A stretch of 64,000 bases of DNA from Sinobaca qinghaiensis (GCF_003610495.1 NZ_RAPK01000011.1:62001-126000), one strand, 5' to 3'. Positions 26,932-34,500 are shown, counted from the first letter of the stretch. Numbers and translations: made by a program. Notes: generated from the sequence alone by a model not told the origin.

Positions 26932-26981
26932 TATCAGCATAGCGCGTTTAAGCAATGAAATCTATCCCGTCTCCGGAAAAA
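26932..26981 (-). repeat. Diverged 50-bp repeat, copy A (upstream of HAD gene)
   Basis: Ungapped match to 28140-28189 at 39 of 50 positions, in the same orientation. Both copies lie upstream of a minus-strand gene. Conserved blocks on the minus strand are ACGGGAT-GATTTC and CGCTATG-TGATA. Confidence 0.6.
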
Positions 26982-27010
26982 CATCCCGGTCTTCAGAGGA
27001 AAGCCTTTGT

Positions 27011-28045
27011 TTATGGAAGCAGGACTACTTTTCCCAGTTTGCCGGCTTTTTTAAAATACGTCTGCGCTTTTCCTGCCTCTTCTAATGGAAAAGTACAGTC
27101 GATCACCGGTTTTATTTTACCAGCAGCGACCGCTTGAAGCAGGCGTTTGAATTCGGCCCGCGTTCCCAGCACAGAACCGTAAAGCGTAATATGCTTTAAA
27201 TACAGGAGCCGGAAATCAAGCTCTGTCTTCTGGCCGCCCGCTGATCCGGACGTGCAGAATTTCCCGCCTTTCTTCAGCACCTGAAGAGAGACGGCAAACA
27301 GCGCATCTCCTACGATATCCAATACAGCATCCACCGGTCCTCCGTTAACGCTTTCTATTTCTTCAGCAAGGTCTGCTGATTTATAGGATAAGACATGGGA
27401 GGCACCCAGCTCCTTTAGTTTAGCCTCCAGCTGCAGATCTCCCACAATCGCAATGACCTCCGCCCCAAACACCTTTGCGGCAATTTGAACATTCAAGGAG
27501 CCGACGCCGCCGTTTGCGCCGGTTACGACTACCGTTTCGCCGGGCTGAATGCGAATCTGCTTGGCCATATGCCAGGCTGTTAAACCGCTCACTGTAAAAA
27601 CCGCACTTTCGGTATAATCCGGAAGCGGCATGTCAAAACATAAGTGAGCCGGCCACACTACGTATTCTGCGTAGCCGCCGTCATATTCCGATCCTATAAA
27701 AGACATATCTTCTGAAATATGTTCAGCTCCTTCTTTTCCACTGGACGTAAATGGAAAAAGAACGACACTTCTGCCAAGCATGGATTCCTCTACAGCGCTT
27801 CCCAGCTTTACTACCTCTCCTGTTATATCAGAACCTGGGATACGGGGGAAATGAACGCCTTCCGGCCGCCATCCGGATTTTGAACCCGTTCCGTATGCTC
27901 CTTCTCTCATCCAAATTTCTGTATTATTAATGGCGCACGCCTTGACCCGGATTAACACTTCCTTCTCTTTTGGCTCCGGTACGGCCCGGTCCACTATGTC
28001 TAATTTATCCACATCCCCATAGCCTGTTACTTGTACAGCTTTCAT
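27011..28045 (-). CDS. Medium-chain dehydrogenase/reductase, quinone-oxidoreductase type
   Basis: A 344-residue MDR protein without the structural zinc cysteines of alcohol dehydrogenases. The catalytic domain begins MKAVQVTGYGDVDKL and includes FPRIPGSDITGEVV and DGGYAEYVV. The Rossmann domain has VVVTGANGGVGSLNVQIAAKVFGAEVIAI, where the GxxGxxG loop binds NAD(P)H. Such proteins reduce quinones, enones or other electrophiles. The neighbour upstream encodes a TipA/Mta-type MerR regulator, which suggests a drug or electrophile response, but an operator was not identified. The gene ends just before the copy A repeat. Confidence 0.87.
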   Translation of the reverse strand: MKAVQVTGYGDVDKLDIVDRAVPEPKEKEVLIRVKACAINNTEIWMREGAYGTGSKSGWRPEGVHFPRIPGSDITGEVVKLGSAVEESMLGRSVVLFPFTSSGKEGAEHISEDMSFIGSEYDGGYAEYVVWPAHLCFDMPLPDYTESAVFTVSGLTAWHMAKQIRIQPGETVVVTGANGGVGSLNVQIAAKVFGAEVIAIVGDLQLEAKLKELGASHVLSYKSADLAEEIESVNGGPVDAVLDIVGDALFAVSLQVLKKGGKFCTSGSAGGQKTELDFRLLYLKHITLYGSVLGTRAEFKRLLQAVAAGKIKPVIDCTFPLEEAGKAQTYFKKAGKLGKVVLLP

Positions 28046-28139
28046 AAACCCCTCACCTCTCCTGCAGGAACACCTCCATCCCTCGGGACGTCCCTTTACT
28101 GTTAAAACGATGCACTCCTGGCACTAAAGACGTTATCTT

Positions 28140-28189
28140 TATCATCATAGCGTGTTAAAGGGCCGAAATCCATCCCGTTTTCAGAAAAA
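28140..28189 (-). repeat. Diverged 50-bp repeat, copy B (upstream of MDR gene)
   Basis: Second copy of the 26932-26981 element, 94-145 bp before the MDR start. The part equivalent to a -10 box reads TATGAT here and TATGCT in copy A. Its last bases merge with the T-run of the MerR terminator. Confidence 0.6.
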
Positions 28190-28214
28190 AGCACCGCTCC
28201 AGAGGGAGCAGTGC
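28184..28214 (-). terminator. Intrinsic terminator of the MerR gene
   Basis: On the minus strand GCACTGCTCC-CTCT-GGAGCGGTGC is followed by six T residues. Confidence 0.88.
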
Positions 28215-28229
28215 ACTGTGGCTTGCGGG

Positions 28230-28964
28230 TTAAGAAGAAAGCCGGGCGTTTCCGTATATCCGCATCGCTTCTTGCATAAATACAGCCAGTCCGTCCCCAA
28301 ACTGATCAATGTTTTTAGTAAAACGCTCGTCTTCTGTATACATGCGGCCTAAGCTGATAAACACTTCCGGCGGATATTCCCCGATCGTCTGCAGCAGGTC
28401 GTACCAGTGGCCGATTCTTTGCTGCACCTCGTCAGATCCCGGGTCTTCCCGACGCACTTCTGCCAGGCTCCGGTAGATGTCGTTAAACCGCTCCTGTTCG
28501 TTCTCGCTCCACTGATTGACGTTCCGATTAACGGCGTTAACTTTTTCTCTGCCCCAGCGCTTCTGTGCTTCTTTTTCATATGGGTTGGTTGAAAAATCAA
28601 ACCCTTTAAATTTATCTGGGTTGTTCATCGTCTTCTCTCCTTTATGGTGACGTATCGTCCGGTCAATCGTGCGGATCATCTCCTCAATCTGCTGCTGTCT
28701 GGCGCGCAGCCTTTCTTTATGGCCGGCAAGCATAGATACCTGTTCCTCTGTTGTCAAGGCGGGCATGGTTTTAATAGTGGCCAGCGGGACTCCAGCATCC
28801 CGCAGAAGCAGAATCTGCTGGAGACGATCCATCTCATCATCATTGTAAAGCCGGTAGCCCGATTCTGTGCGTATCGAAGGCACCAGCAGGCCGATGTCAT
28901 CGTAATGGTGAAGCGTGCGCACGCTGATTCCGGCAGCTTCTGCCGCTTCCTTAATCTGGAGCAT
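28230..28964 (-). CDS. MerR-family regulator with TipAS ligand-binding domain (Mta-like)
   Basis: A 244-residue activator. The N-terminal winged helix (MLQIKEAAEAAGISVRTLHHYDDIGLL, then SGYRLYNDDEMDRLQQILLLRDAG) is a standard MerR DNA-binding domain, followed by a long dimerisation helix and, from about residue 112, a TipAS-like domain (QERFNDIYRSLAEVRREDPGSDEVQ to DERFTKNIDQFGDGLAVFMQEAM). TipAS/Mta proteins bind cyclic peptide antibiotics or sense drugs and activate efflux genes. AGGAGG lies ahead of the ATG. The gene downstream is the MDR oxidoreductase, beyond a terminator, so regulation of it in trans is possible but unproven. Confidence 0.9.
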   Translation of the reverse strand: MLQIKEAAEAAGISVRTLHHYDDIGLLVPSIRTESGYRLYNDDEMDRLQQILLLRDAGVPLATIKTMPALTTEEQVSMLAGHKERLRARQQQIEEMIRTIDRTIRHHKGEKTMNNPDKFKGFDFSTNPYEKEAQKRWGREKVNAVNRNVNQWSENEQERFNDIYRSLAEVRREDPGSDEVQQRIGHWYDLLQTIGEYPPEVFISLGRMYTEDERFTKNIDQFGDGLAVFMQEAMRIYGNARLSS

Positions 28965-29030
28965 CCTCTTCTTCCTCCTTCCTGTCTTTACTATAAGGTC
29001 TGACGCAGCGTGAGGGTCAAGGGCTGCAGA

Positions 29031-29066
29031 TAAAAAACTCCCTTCCGGGTACTCGGACGGGAGTTG
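29031..29066 (-). terminator. Intrinsic terminator of the HxlR gene
   Basis: AACTCCC(T)TCCG...CGGA(C)GGGAGTT stem; a TTTTTT run follows on the minus strand. Confidence 0.82.
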
Positions 29067-29069
29067 TGT

Positions 29070-29438
29070 TTATTTTACGTGGGCCTGGATCGTTTCTTCA
29101 TCCATCTTAAGTACATCAGTCATATAGCCTCTGCCCCAGTCATACATTACATCCAAAATAGGAATTAAGGTTTCGCCGTGGCTCGTGAGGGAATACTCTA
29201 CTTTAGGCGGAACGACCGGATATACTTCCCGGTGCACGATCTGGTCTTCTTCGAGTTCTCTGAGCTGGGTAACAAGCATACGCTGCGTAATGCCTGGAAT
29301 CATGGCTTTCAGCTCACCGAACCGTTTGGTGCCCTCTTTTCCCAGATGCCAGATGATCAGCATTTTCCATTTGCCGCCGATTATGGACAGGGTTAGTTCT
29401 TTTTCACAGTTGTACACTTTCTCATCAAATCTACTCAT
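29070..29438 (-). CDS. HxlR-family transcriptional regulator
   Basis: A 122-residue winged-helix protein of the HxlR/YodB/HypR class. The family start ([24 protein letters not shown]) has a single cysteine, Cys11, which in YodB and HypR-type proteins is the thiol that senses quinones, aldehydes or hypochlorite. The recognition helix is [20 protein letters not shown] and the wing is [15 protein letters not shown]. It is divergent from an iron-type alcohol dehydrogenase with 169 bp between the starts, so it most likely controls that gene and itself. Two identical palindromic octamers lie in this gap. Confidence 0.9.
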   Translation of the reverse strand: MSRFDEKVYNCEKELTLSIIGGKWKMLIIWHLGKEGTKRFGELKAMIPGITQRMLVTQLRELEEDQIVHREVYPVVPPKVEYSLTSHGETLIPILDVMYDWGRGYMTDVLKMDEETIQAHVK

Positions 29439-29474
29439 GTTCTTTATCCCCTTTACAGGCTGATATGGCCCAAT

Positions 29475-29542
29475 AGTATACTTTTTATCACTATGTGTGG
29501 TAAATGTGGGTACTTACATTATCTGCTTGTACGAAGTATACT
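29475..29542. promoter_or_regulatory. HxlR-type operator candidates between hxlR and adh
   Basis: The palindrome AGTATACT occurs at 29475-29482 and again at 29535-29542, 60 bp apart, inside the divergent promoter region. In between lies GGTACTTACATTATCTGCTTGTACG, which has TAC/GTA dyads. HxlR-family proteins bind such AT-rich dyads. Confidence 0.5.
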
Positions 29543-29607
29543 TGATTTTGTGCCTGGGGTAAAGAACCTCTCACACTTTTTCAAACAATCAACTGGAGGT
29601 TTTACCT

Positions 29608-30774
29608 ATGAATAGATTTACCATACCAAGAGATATTTATTTCGGAGAAGACGCACTGGGCGTACTCGAAACACTTGAAGGCAAAAAAGCCATCCTCGTT
29701 ATCGGCGGCGGCTCTGCCAAGAAAAACGGCACGCTGGATGCCATCGAGCAGAAACTTGCTAAAGCATCAATTGAGACAAAAGTAATCGAAGGTATATCCG
29801 ATGAACCAACAACGCAGAAAATCAGCGAAAGTGCTTCCGTTCTGGAATCATTCCAGCCGGACTGGGTAATTGGTATCGGCGGCGGCTCTGTTATGGACGC
29901 AGCCAAAGCGATGTGGGTCTTCTATGAGCACCCGGAGCTTACGTTTGAAGATGCAACAAAACCTTTCGAACTTCCCCGCCTTCGCGGCAAAGCGAAATTT
30001 ATCGGCATTCCAACAACAAGCGGAAGTGCTTCTGAGATTTCCAACTTGTCTGTTGTCACCGATGCGGAAACAAATATTAAATATCCAATGGCTGACTTTG
30101 AACTGACGCCGGACATTGCGATCATTGATCCGATGACGGTAGATCAAATGCCAAAAGACGTAACGGCCAACACAGGCATGGATGCCGTAACGCACTGCAT
30201 TGAAGCATATGTAGCGAAGCCGCACACGGTGTTTACCGATGCATTGGCTTTGGAAGGCGCAGAAATCTTGAAAAATGACCTGCTCCGCTCGTATGACGGC
30301 AATAAAGAAGCCCGTGAACAGGTACACTATGCACAGGCAATGGCCGGTATGGCATTTGCCAACGCTGTTCTTGGTAACGCGCACAGCCTGGCTCACAAAA
30401 GCGGTCCAACATTCGGCATTGCCCACGGCCTTGCTAATGCGATCTACCTGCCGTACGTAATGCAGTTCAACCGTTCTGTTTCAGCTGACCGCTTTGCTGT
30501 GATTGCAAAACGTCTCGGCCTGAACGGTACGACATCTGAAGAGCTGACCGATTCGTTGATCGAATGGGTTCGCGATTTGAACGTACAGATGGAAATCCCT
30601 TCTACCCTGCAAAAATGGGGACTTGATGAAGAAACGTTCACTTCTCACGTAGCGGATATGGCGAAAAATGCGGTCGAAGATCCATGTACCGGCACGAATC
30701 CTCGTGAAACATCTGAAGCACAGATGAAAAAATTATACGAAGCTGCTTATTACGGACAAGACGTCACGTTCTAA
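29608..30774 (+). CDS. Iron-containing alcohol dehydrogenase
   Basis: A 388-residue group III alcohol dehydrogenase. The NAD-binding part has IGGGSVMDAAKAM, and PTTSGSASEIS is the family signature. The iron ligands are the aspartate in MDAVTHCIEAYV and the histidines in NAHSLAHKSGPTFGIAHGLANAI. These enzymes interconvert aldehydes or ketones and alcohols with NAD(P)H. Divergent pairing with a cysteine-containing HxlR regulator suggests induction by toxic aldehydes, for example formaldehyde or methylglyoxal; that is inference. ACTGGAGG precedes the ATG and a terminator follows. Confidence 0.93.
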   Translation: MNRFTIPRDIYFGEDALGVLETLEGKKAILVIGGGSAKKNGTLDAIEQKLAKASIETKVIEGISDEPTTQKISESASVLESFQPDWVIGIGGGSVMDAAKAMWVFYEHPELTFEDATKPFELPRLRGKAKFIGIPTTSGSASEISNLSVVTDAETNIKYPMADFELTPDIAIIDPMTVDQMPKDVTANTGMDAVTHCIEAYVAKPHTVFTDALALEGAEILKNDLLRSYDGNKEAREQVHYAQAMAGMAFANAVLGNAHSLAHKSGPTFGIAHGLANAIYLPYVMQFNRSVSADRFAVIAKRLGLNGTTSEELTDSLIEWVRDLNVQMEIPSTLQKWGLDEETFTSHVADMAKNAVEDPCTGTNPRETSEAQMKKLYEAAYYGQDVTF

Positions 30775-30787
30775 GACTGCTTACCTC

Positions 30788-30829
30788 AAAAAGCCCGTTC
30801 CCTCTACTGAGAGGAAGCGGGCTTTTTTT
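30788..30829 (+). terminator. Intrinsic terminator of the alcohol dehydrogenase gene
   Basis: AAAAAGCCCGTTCCCTCT pairs with AGAGGAAGCGGGCTTTTT (one mismatch), followed by seven T residues. Confidence 0.9.
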
Positions 30830-30866
30830 ACTGAAAAAAAAACAGCGTATTTTGGAAATCTCGTAT

Positions 30867-31001
30867 TCAGCGGATTCTGCGGGTGCGCATCCGTCCCCGG
30901 CTTTTATGCCGTTTTTTTGCATTTTTGCTGCGCTCGATCCGGTGCATCGACACGCCAACGAGCAGGGCGCCAATAATTGATAACCATAAAATCAGATCCA
31001 T
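30867..31001 (-). CDS. Small basic single-pass membrane protein (44 aa)
   Basis: An open frame of 44 codons with a perfect AAAGGAGG six bases before ATG 31001; an in-frame ATG at 31007 touches the ribosome site and is unlikely to be used. Residues 2-19 (DLILWLSIIGALLVGVSM) form one membrane helix and the rest is strongly basic (RIERSKNAKKRHKSRGRMRTRRIR). It would sit in the membrane with its basic tail in the cytosol. I know no named family for it. It lies alone between the ADH terminator and the serine dehydratase operon. Confidence 0.6.
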   Translation of the reverse strand: MDLILWLSIIGALLVGVSMHRIERSKNAKKRHKSRGRMRTRRIR

Positions 31002-31078
31002 AGCCATCCTCCTTTGCAAAACGAACTCATATAGGTGTTATCATATCATAGAAAAGAAGGCATTTCTCTAATCCTCTG

Positions 31079-31966
31079 TTAAAAAGAACAAGGTCTGGCC
31101 GCCATCGCCGCTGACGCTTTCTGTCCGGCAGGGGTTACCGCATGTCCGCCTTTGGATGTTTCTTTTAGAGCAGACGGCATGCTGCTTCCGATGCGATGCA
31201 TGGTATCAATCACTTCGTCACAGGGTATCCGGCTTTGTATGCCGGCCAATGCCATATCAGCGGCGCTGAAGGCAATAGAGGTACCAATAACATTTCGTTT
31301 GACGCACGGCACTTCCACCAGGCCGGCTAACGGGTCACATACAAGTCCAAGCAGGGATTTCATTGCAATGGCTGTCGCATCGGAAGCCTGAGCGGGCGAG
31401 CCGCCTTTTATTTCAACAATCGTTCCGGCCGCCATCACTGCGGCTGAACCAATCTCCGCCTGACACCCGCCGGCCGCACCGGATATCATCGCGTGATTGG
31501 CAAACACATAGCCAATGGCACTGGCGGAAAATAACCCCATTACCAGGGCATCTTCAGAGACCTGATGATTGTGAGCCAATGACAAAAGCACCCCGGGAAG
31601 AATACCGGCTGACTCTGCGGTAGGTGTAGCAACGATCACTTCCATGCGGGCATTGCTCTCTGAGACAGCCATTGCAAACAGCATCGCGTCACTGATTAAT
31701 GTACCGGATAACGGTGTGCCCTGTTGAACATAGGTGTTCATACGGAAGGCATCCCCGCTCGAGAGGCCGCTTTCGGATTCACAGGTATTGGCTTTCCCCT
31801 TCTCTACAGCCTGCTTCATTACCTGCAGCCGTTCTTTCATCTGCAGACGGACTGCTTCCTCTGCTCTGCCGGACCGACTGACTTCCCGGGCAAGCATCCA
31901 TTCACCTATCGAACTGTTTCCTGCCTCTGTTGCATCAACTATATCCTTCATTCGTTCTTTCATCAT
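31079..31966 (-). CDS. sdaAA: L-serine dehydratase, iron-sulphur type, alpha subunit
   Basis: A 295-residue catalytic chain that deaminates L-serine to pyruvate and ammonia. It has the family motifs SGDAF, ATPTAESAGILPG, ISGAAGGCQAEIGSA and LGLVCDPLAGLVEVPCVKRN. The cysteines in GGCQAE, LVCDP and EVPCVKRN are those that hold the 4Fe-4S cluster in two-chain enzymes. The C terminus has ETSKGGHAVTPAG. The start codon overlaps the sdaAB stop (ATGATGA), so the subunits are coupled. Transcription comes from the glycine-riboswitch leader upstream of sdaAB. Confidence 0.93.
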   Translation of the reverse strand: MMKERMKDIVDATEAGNSSIGEWMLAREVSRSGRAEEAVRLQMKERLQVMKQAVEKGKANTCESESGLSSGDAFRMNTYVQQGTPLSGTLISDAMLFAMAVSESNARMEVIVATPTAESAGILPGVLLSLAHNHQVSEDALVMGLFSASAIGYVFANHAMISGAAGGCQAEIGSAAVMAAGTIVEIKGGSPAQASDATAIAMKSLLGLVCDPLAGLVEVPCVKRNVIGTSIAFSAADMALAGIQSRIPCDEVIDTMHRIGSSMPSALKETSKGGHAVTPAGQKASAAMAARPCSF

Positions 31967-32469
31967 GAATATCTGCCCTCCCTGTTTTTAGAGCCGGCTG
32001 CAATTTGCTTTATTTCTGCATCAGCTGCAATTGCAATACGTACCGGTTCATTATTGAGCGAGCGGATCTCTGCCAGTCCTCCGCCGATAGAAGCTCCTTC
32101 CACTACTATTACGGTTTGTCCAGATAAGTGCGCTTTAATAACAGCGGTGTTTGGATGACCTCTCCATCCCACGTCAGTCATGGGATTTAACATGGTATTC
32201 ATTTTCTTTTTCTTCGCTTCTTCCTGAGACTCACGTATGCCATGTGATCGAGCATCCATACCCAGCAGTCCGCCAACAATTGCTTTATCAGTACCATGCC
32301 CTTGAAATGTATCGGCAAAAGAACCATATAAAGTGATTTCTGCCCATTCCGGTACGTCCCCCAGCCATTCATAAATGAATCGTCCAATCGAAACCGCACC
32401 TGCCGTATGGGAACTGGACGGTCCTACCATAATTGGTCCGATAATATCAAAACAACTGTCAAAACTCAT
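31963..32469 (-). CDS. sdaAB: L-serine dehydratase beta subunit lacking the ACT domain
   Basis: A 168-residue chain beginning MSFDSCFDIIGPIMVGPSSSHTAGA, the canonical SdaAB start, with YGSFADTFQGHGTDKAIVGG and RGHPNTA. The family SIGGG motif is present. It ends with a short KQIAAGSKNREGRYS tail, where B. subtilis SdaAB (220 residues) continues into a ~70-residue ACT domain. The ACT domain is cleanly absent, and coupling to sdaAA by ATGA overlap makes a frameshift unlikely. The frame stays open upstream through the riboswitch, but ATG 32469 is the only start that fits the family. The ribosome site is a weak GGGG run. Confidence 0.88.
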   Translation of the reverse strand: MSFDSCFDIIGPIMVGPSSSHTAGAVSIGRFIYEWLGDVPEWAEITLYGSFADTFQGHGTDKAIVGGLLGMDARSHGIRESQEEAKKKKMNTMLNPMTDVGWRGHPNTAVIKAHLSGQTVIVVEGASIGGGLAEIRSLNNEPVRIAIAADAEIKQIAAGSKNREGRYS

Positions 32470-32530
32470 TAAACCCACGCCCCTTATTGGATTGATGGAT
32501 TTTCTCCCTTCCAGTAATGCTTCACCGCGC

Positions 32531-32752
32531 AAAAAAGGGACAGAGAAAAGCCAGAATTTCTTCTGCCTTTTCTCTGTCCCTTTTACCTGAGAGATTTGCT
32601 TCAAACAAGGAAGCTCCCCTTTGGCGGCCCATAGGTTCTCTCCAGAGTTGCATCCAGCAGCGGTCAGTTGTACCTGAGAGTTTAGCCGCCAAGGCTTTTT
32701 TGGCGAATTGCTCCTTCGGTGCCGGATGCATAAACCGGTCTCTCCCCCTGCT
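32531..32752 (-). ncRNA. Tandem glycine riboswitch (gcvT motif) with terminator
   Basis: On the minus strand there are two aptamer units. The first has GGAGAGACC near 32746, CACCGAAGGAGCAA and CTCTCAGGTAC (about 32680-32670). The second has CTGGAGAGAACC (32646-32635), CGCCAAAGGGGAGC and ATCTCTCAGGTAAAA (ending near 32581). These are the defining conserved words of the gcvT/glycine motif. An intrinsic terminator follows directly: GGGACAGAGAAAAG pairs with CTTTTCTCTGTCCC and ends in TTTTTT (32580-32531). It lies 62 bp before sdaAB. By analogy with known glycine switches, glycine binding should prevent termination and turn the operon on. Confidence 0.93.
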
Positions 32753-32780
32753 GTCATTTGCCGAACTTATTTTTTCTTTG

Positions 32781-32809
32781 AATATGCAGCTGTATTCTCT
32801 TAAAGTCAA
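32781..32809 (-). promoter_or_regulatory. Promoter of the riboswitch-sdaAB-sdaAA operon
   Basis: On the minus strand TTGACT (32809-32804), 17 bp, then CATATT (32786-32781) gives a sigma-A type promoter. Its start point would lie about 25 bases before the first aptamer. Confidence 0.6.
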
Positions 32810-32858
32810 CTTCCTATTACAGCTGGACAAATAAAAATATTCCTGCTATGTTTTAAAT

Positions 32859-32877
32859 GATAATGATTTTCAATATC
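32859..32877 (+). promoter_or_regulatory. Fur box
   Basis: GATAATGATTTTCAATATC matches the 19-bp Fur consensus at 17 positions. It lies 14 bases before the start codon region of the siderophore-binding lipoprotein gene and would repress it when iron is plentiful. Confidence 0.8.
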
Positions 32878-32891
32878 AATAAAGGGTGTGC

Positions 32892-33863
32892 ATGTATATG
32901 TTGAAGAAATGGACAACAGCTCCTGGTTTTCTTCTCTGTCTTGCGTTTTTTCTTTCCGCCTGCGGAAGCAGCTCTGAGGGAAACAGCGATGCCGGAGAAA
33001 ACGAACAGGCAGAAGAATCCGGCAGTGACACGAGAACCGTTACCGCTGAAAATGGTGAAGTAGAAATTCCGGCGGATCCAGAGCGCGTTATCGCTTTGCA
33101 GTTTGCCGGTGACCTGCTCGCTTTAGGTATTGAGCCCATAGGCGTGGATTCTACGATAAAAAACAATTCCGAGCAGCTGGAAGAGGAACTGGCTGATGCG
33201 GAAGATGTAGGAGATCCGTCCGTCGAAAAGGTCCTGGAAATGGAACCGGATCTTATTGTAGCCCCTACATATTTAGAGGAAAATGTTATCAGTCAGCTCG
33301 AACAAATTGCTCCAACGGTCACTGCCCCATGGGCGGAGATGGATGCAAAGGAAGAAGTGGCATATTTCGGTGAGATGCTAGGTCGTGAAGAAGAGGCAGA
33401 TGAATGGATTGCTTCCTACGAACAGCAGGCCGAAGACGCAAAGGAACAAATCAGCGGTATTATCGAATCCGGTGAAACCGTAGGAGTCTACGAATTATCT
33501 GCGAAGGAAATATACGTCCACACCACCCCGGGACGCGGCTCCTATAATTTATACGAAACCCTGGATCTGCCCGCTCCTGACCTTGTTCAGGAGGAAGTAC
33601 TGGATCCCGGCGAACAGTTCGCAGCGCTTTCCCTGGAAACATTGCCTGACTATGCTGCGGACCATATGTTTGTCACTGTGTACGAGGAAGGCGGCGTAGA
33701 AGAAGCAGAACAATTAATGGAGAGCTCCATTTGGAAAAGCCTGCCTGCTTATCAAAACGACCAAATATATATGGTGCCGCTGGAGAAATTCTGGTTCAAT
33801 GACGGCGTTTCGCTGGAAAGACAGCTTGATATTCAGGTGGAGGAGCTTACTTCAGGGGAGTGA
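32892..33863 (+). CDS. Iron-siderophore ABC transporter substrate-binding lipoprotein
   Basis: A 323-residue extracellular lipoprotein. The signal peptide (LKKWTTAPGFLLCLAFFL) ends in the lipobox LSAC, followed by an acidic linker (GSSSEGNSDAGENEQAEESG). The mature part has VEIPADPERVIALQFAGDLLALGIEPIGVDS and FxVLEMEPDLIV-type words of the FecB/FhuD/FeuA class-III binding proteins. ATG 32892 follows AAAGGG; ATG 32898 is an equal alternative. Neither permease nor ATPase genes lie next to it, so it must use a transporter encoded elsewhere. Its 3' end overlaps the convergent methyltransferase gene by 17 bp. Confidence 0.88.
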   Translation: MYMLKKWTTAPGFLLCLAFFLSACGSSSEGNSDAGENEQAEESGSDTRTVTAENGEVEIPADPERVIALQFAGDLLALGIEPIGVDSTIKNNSEQLEEELADAEDVGDPSVEKVLEMEPDLIVAPTYLEENVISQLEQIAPTVTAPWAEMDAKEEVAYFGEMLGREEEADEWIASYEQQAEDAKEQISGIIESGETVGVYELSAKEIYVHTTPGRGSYNLYETLDLPAPDLVQEEVLDPGEQFAALSLETLPDYAADHMFVTVYEEGGVEEAEQLMESSIWKSLPAYQNDQIYMVPLEKFWFNDGVSLERQLDIQVEELTSGE

Positions 33864-34446
33864 CTCCGGGAGGTACATAGGCTTCTATAATGAGAAACAG
33901 CCCGCCGTATAATGAACGGACCTGCTGGATGCGAAGCGGACTTTCTTCCACCAGCTGCCTTGTCGGCCGGTTTAACTGACAGCCTTCTGCTGCCAGCTGC
34001 CATGCTGGTGCCAGAAAATCCTGGAGCGCCGCCGCTTTTGGGTGATGATCCATTCGGACATGTTCAAATAACTGAATGCGTCCTCCGGGTTTAACGACTC
34101 TTGCAGTTTCGCTGAGAGCAAGTGCAGGATCCGGAATTGTACAGAACGCAAGAAAGGCGGCAGCTTCATCAAACGTATTATCAGGAAAAGGAATGCATTC
34201 AGCAGAAGCTTCCGCCCAGTATAGTGTCCCCCGCTTCTTCTTGCGGGAAATACGTTTAATTTTAGCGGCATCCGGCTCCAGCATGGTGACACTTTCCGCC
34301 TGCTGATAGTAAGGTATCGAGGCTCCCGTGCCGGAGCCGATATCGAGCACGTGTCCTTTAACAGATTCAAGCATCCCGCGGCGTATCTGCTTAAAGCGGC
34401 TGTGTTCGAGTGGTGCCATCAGCATATCGTAAATACAGCCTTTCAT
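33847..34446 (-). CDS. Class I SAM-dependent methyltransferase
   Basis: A 199-residue cytosolic methyltransferase. Motif I is VLDIGSGTGASIPYY (residues ~33-47), the acidic loop is MLEPD, post-I includes AECIPFPDNTFD (motif II) and VVKPGGRIQLFEHVR is motif III. The C-terminal part (GCQLNRPTRQLVEE) resembles UbiE/METTL7-like small-molecule methyltransferases. The substrate is not evident. The genes on both sides are unrelated: it converges with the siderophore-binding gene and follows a small gene beyond a hairpin. Confidence 0.85.
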   Translation of the reverse strand: MKGCIYDMLMAPLEHSRFKQIRRGMLESVKGHVLDIGSGTGASIPYYQQAESVTMLEPDAAKIKRISRKKKRGTLYWAEASAECIPFPDNTFDEAAAFLAFCTIPDPALALSETARVVKPGGRIQLFEHVRMDHHPKAAALQDFLAPAWQLAAEGCQLNRPTRQLVEESPLRIQQVRSLYGGLFLIIEAYVPPGVTPLK

Positions 34447-34463
34447 TTTCTTTTCCTCCAGAC

Positions 34464-34500
34464 AAAACCGGTTCTCTAGAAAGAGGACCGGTTTTTTATT
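34464..34500. terminator. Hairpin terminator next to a small gene
   Basis: AAAACCGGTTCTCT-AGAA-AGAGGACCGGTTTTTT. The T-run is strong on plus and shorter on minus, where it lies just after the 54-codon gene. Confidence 0.75.

Noticed and set aside
26932-28189. The 50-bp repeat pair as an insertion-sequence end or transposon remnant
   Set aside because: No transposase fragment, target duplication or inverted termini; both copies are in the same orientation at promoters.
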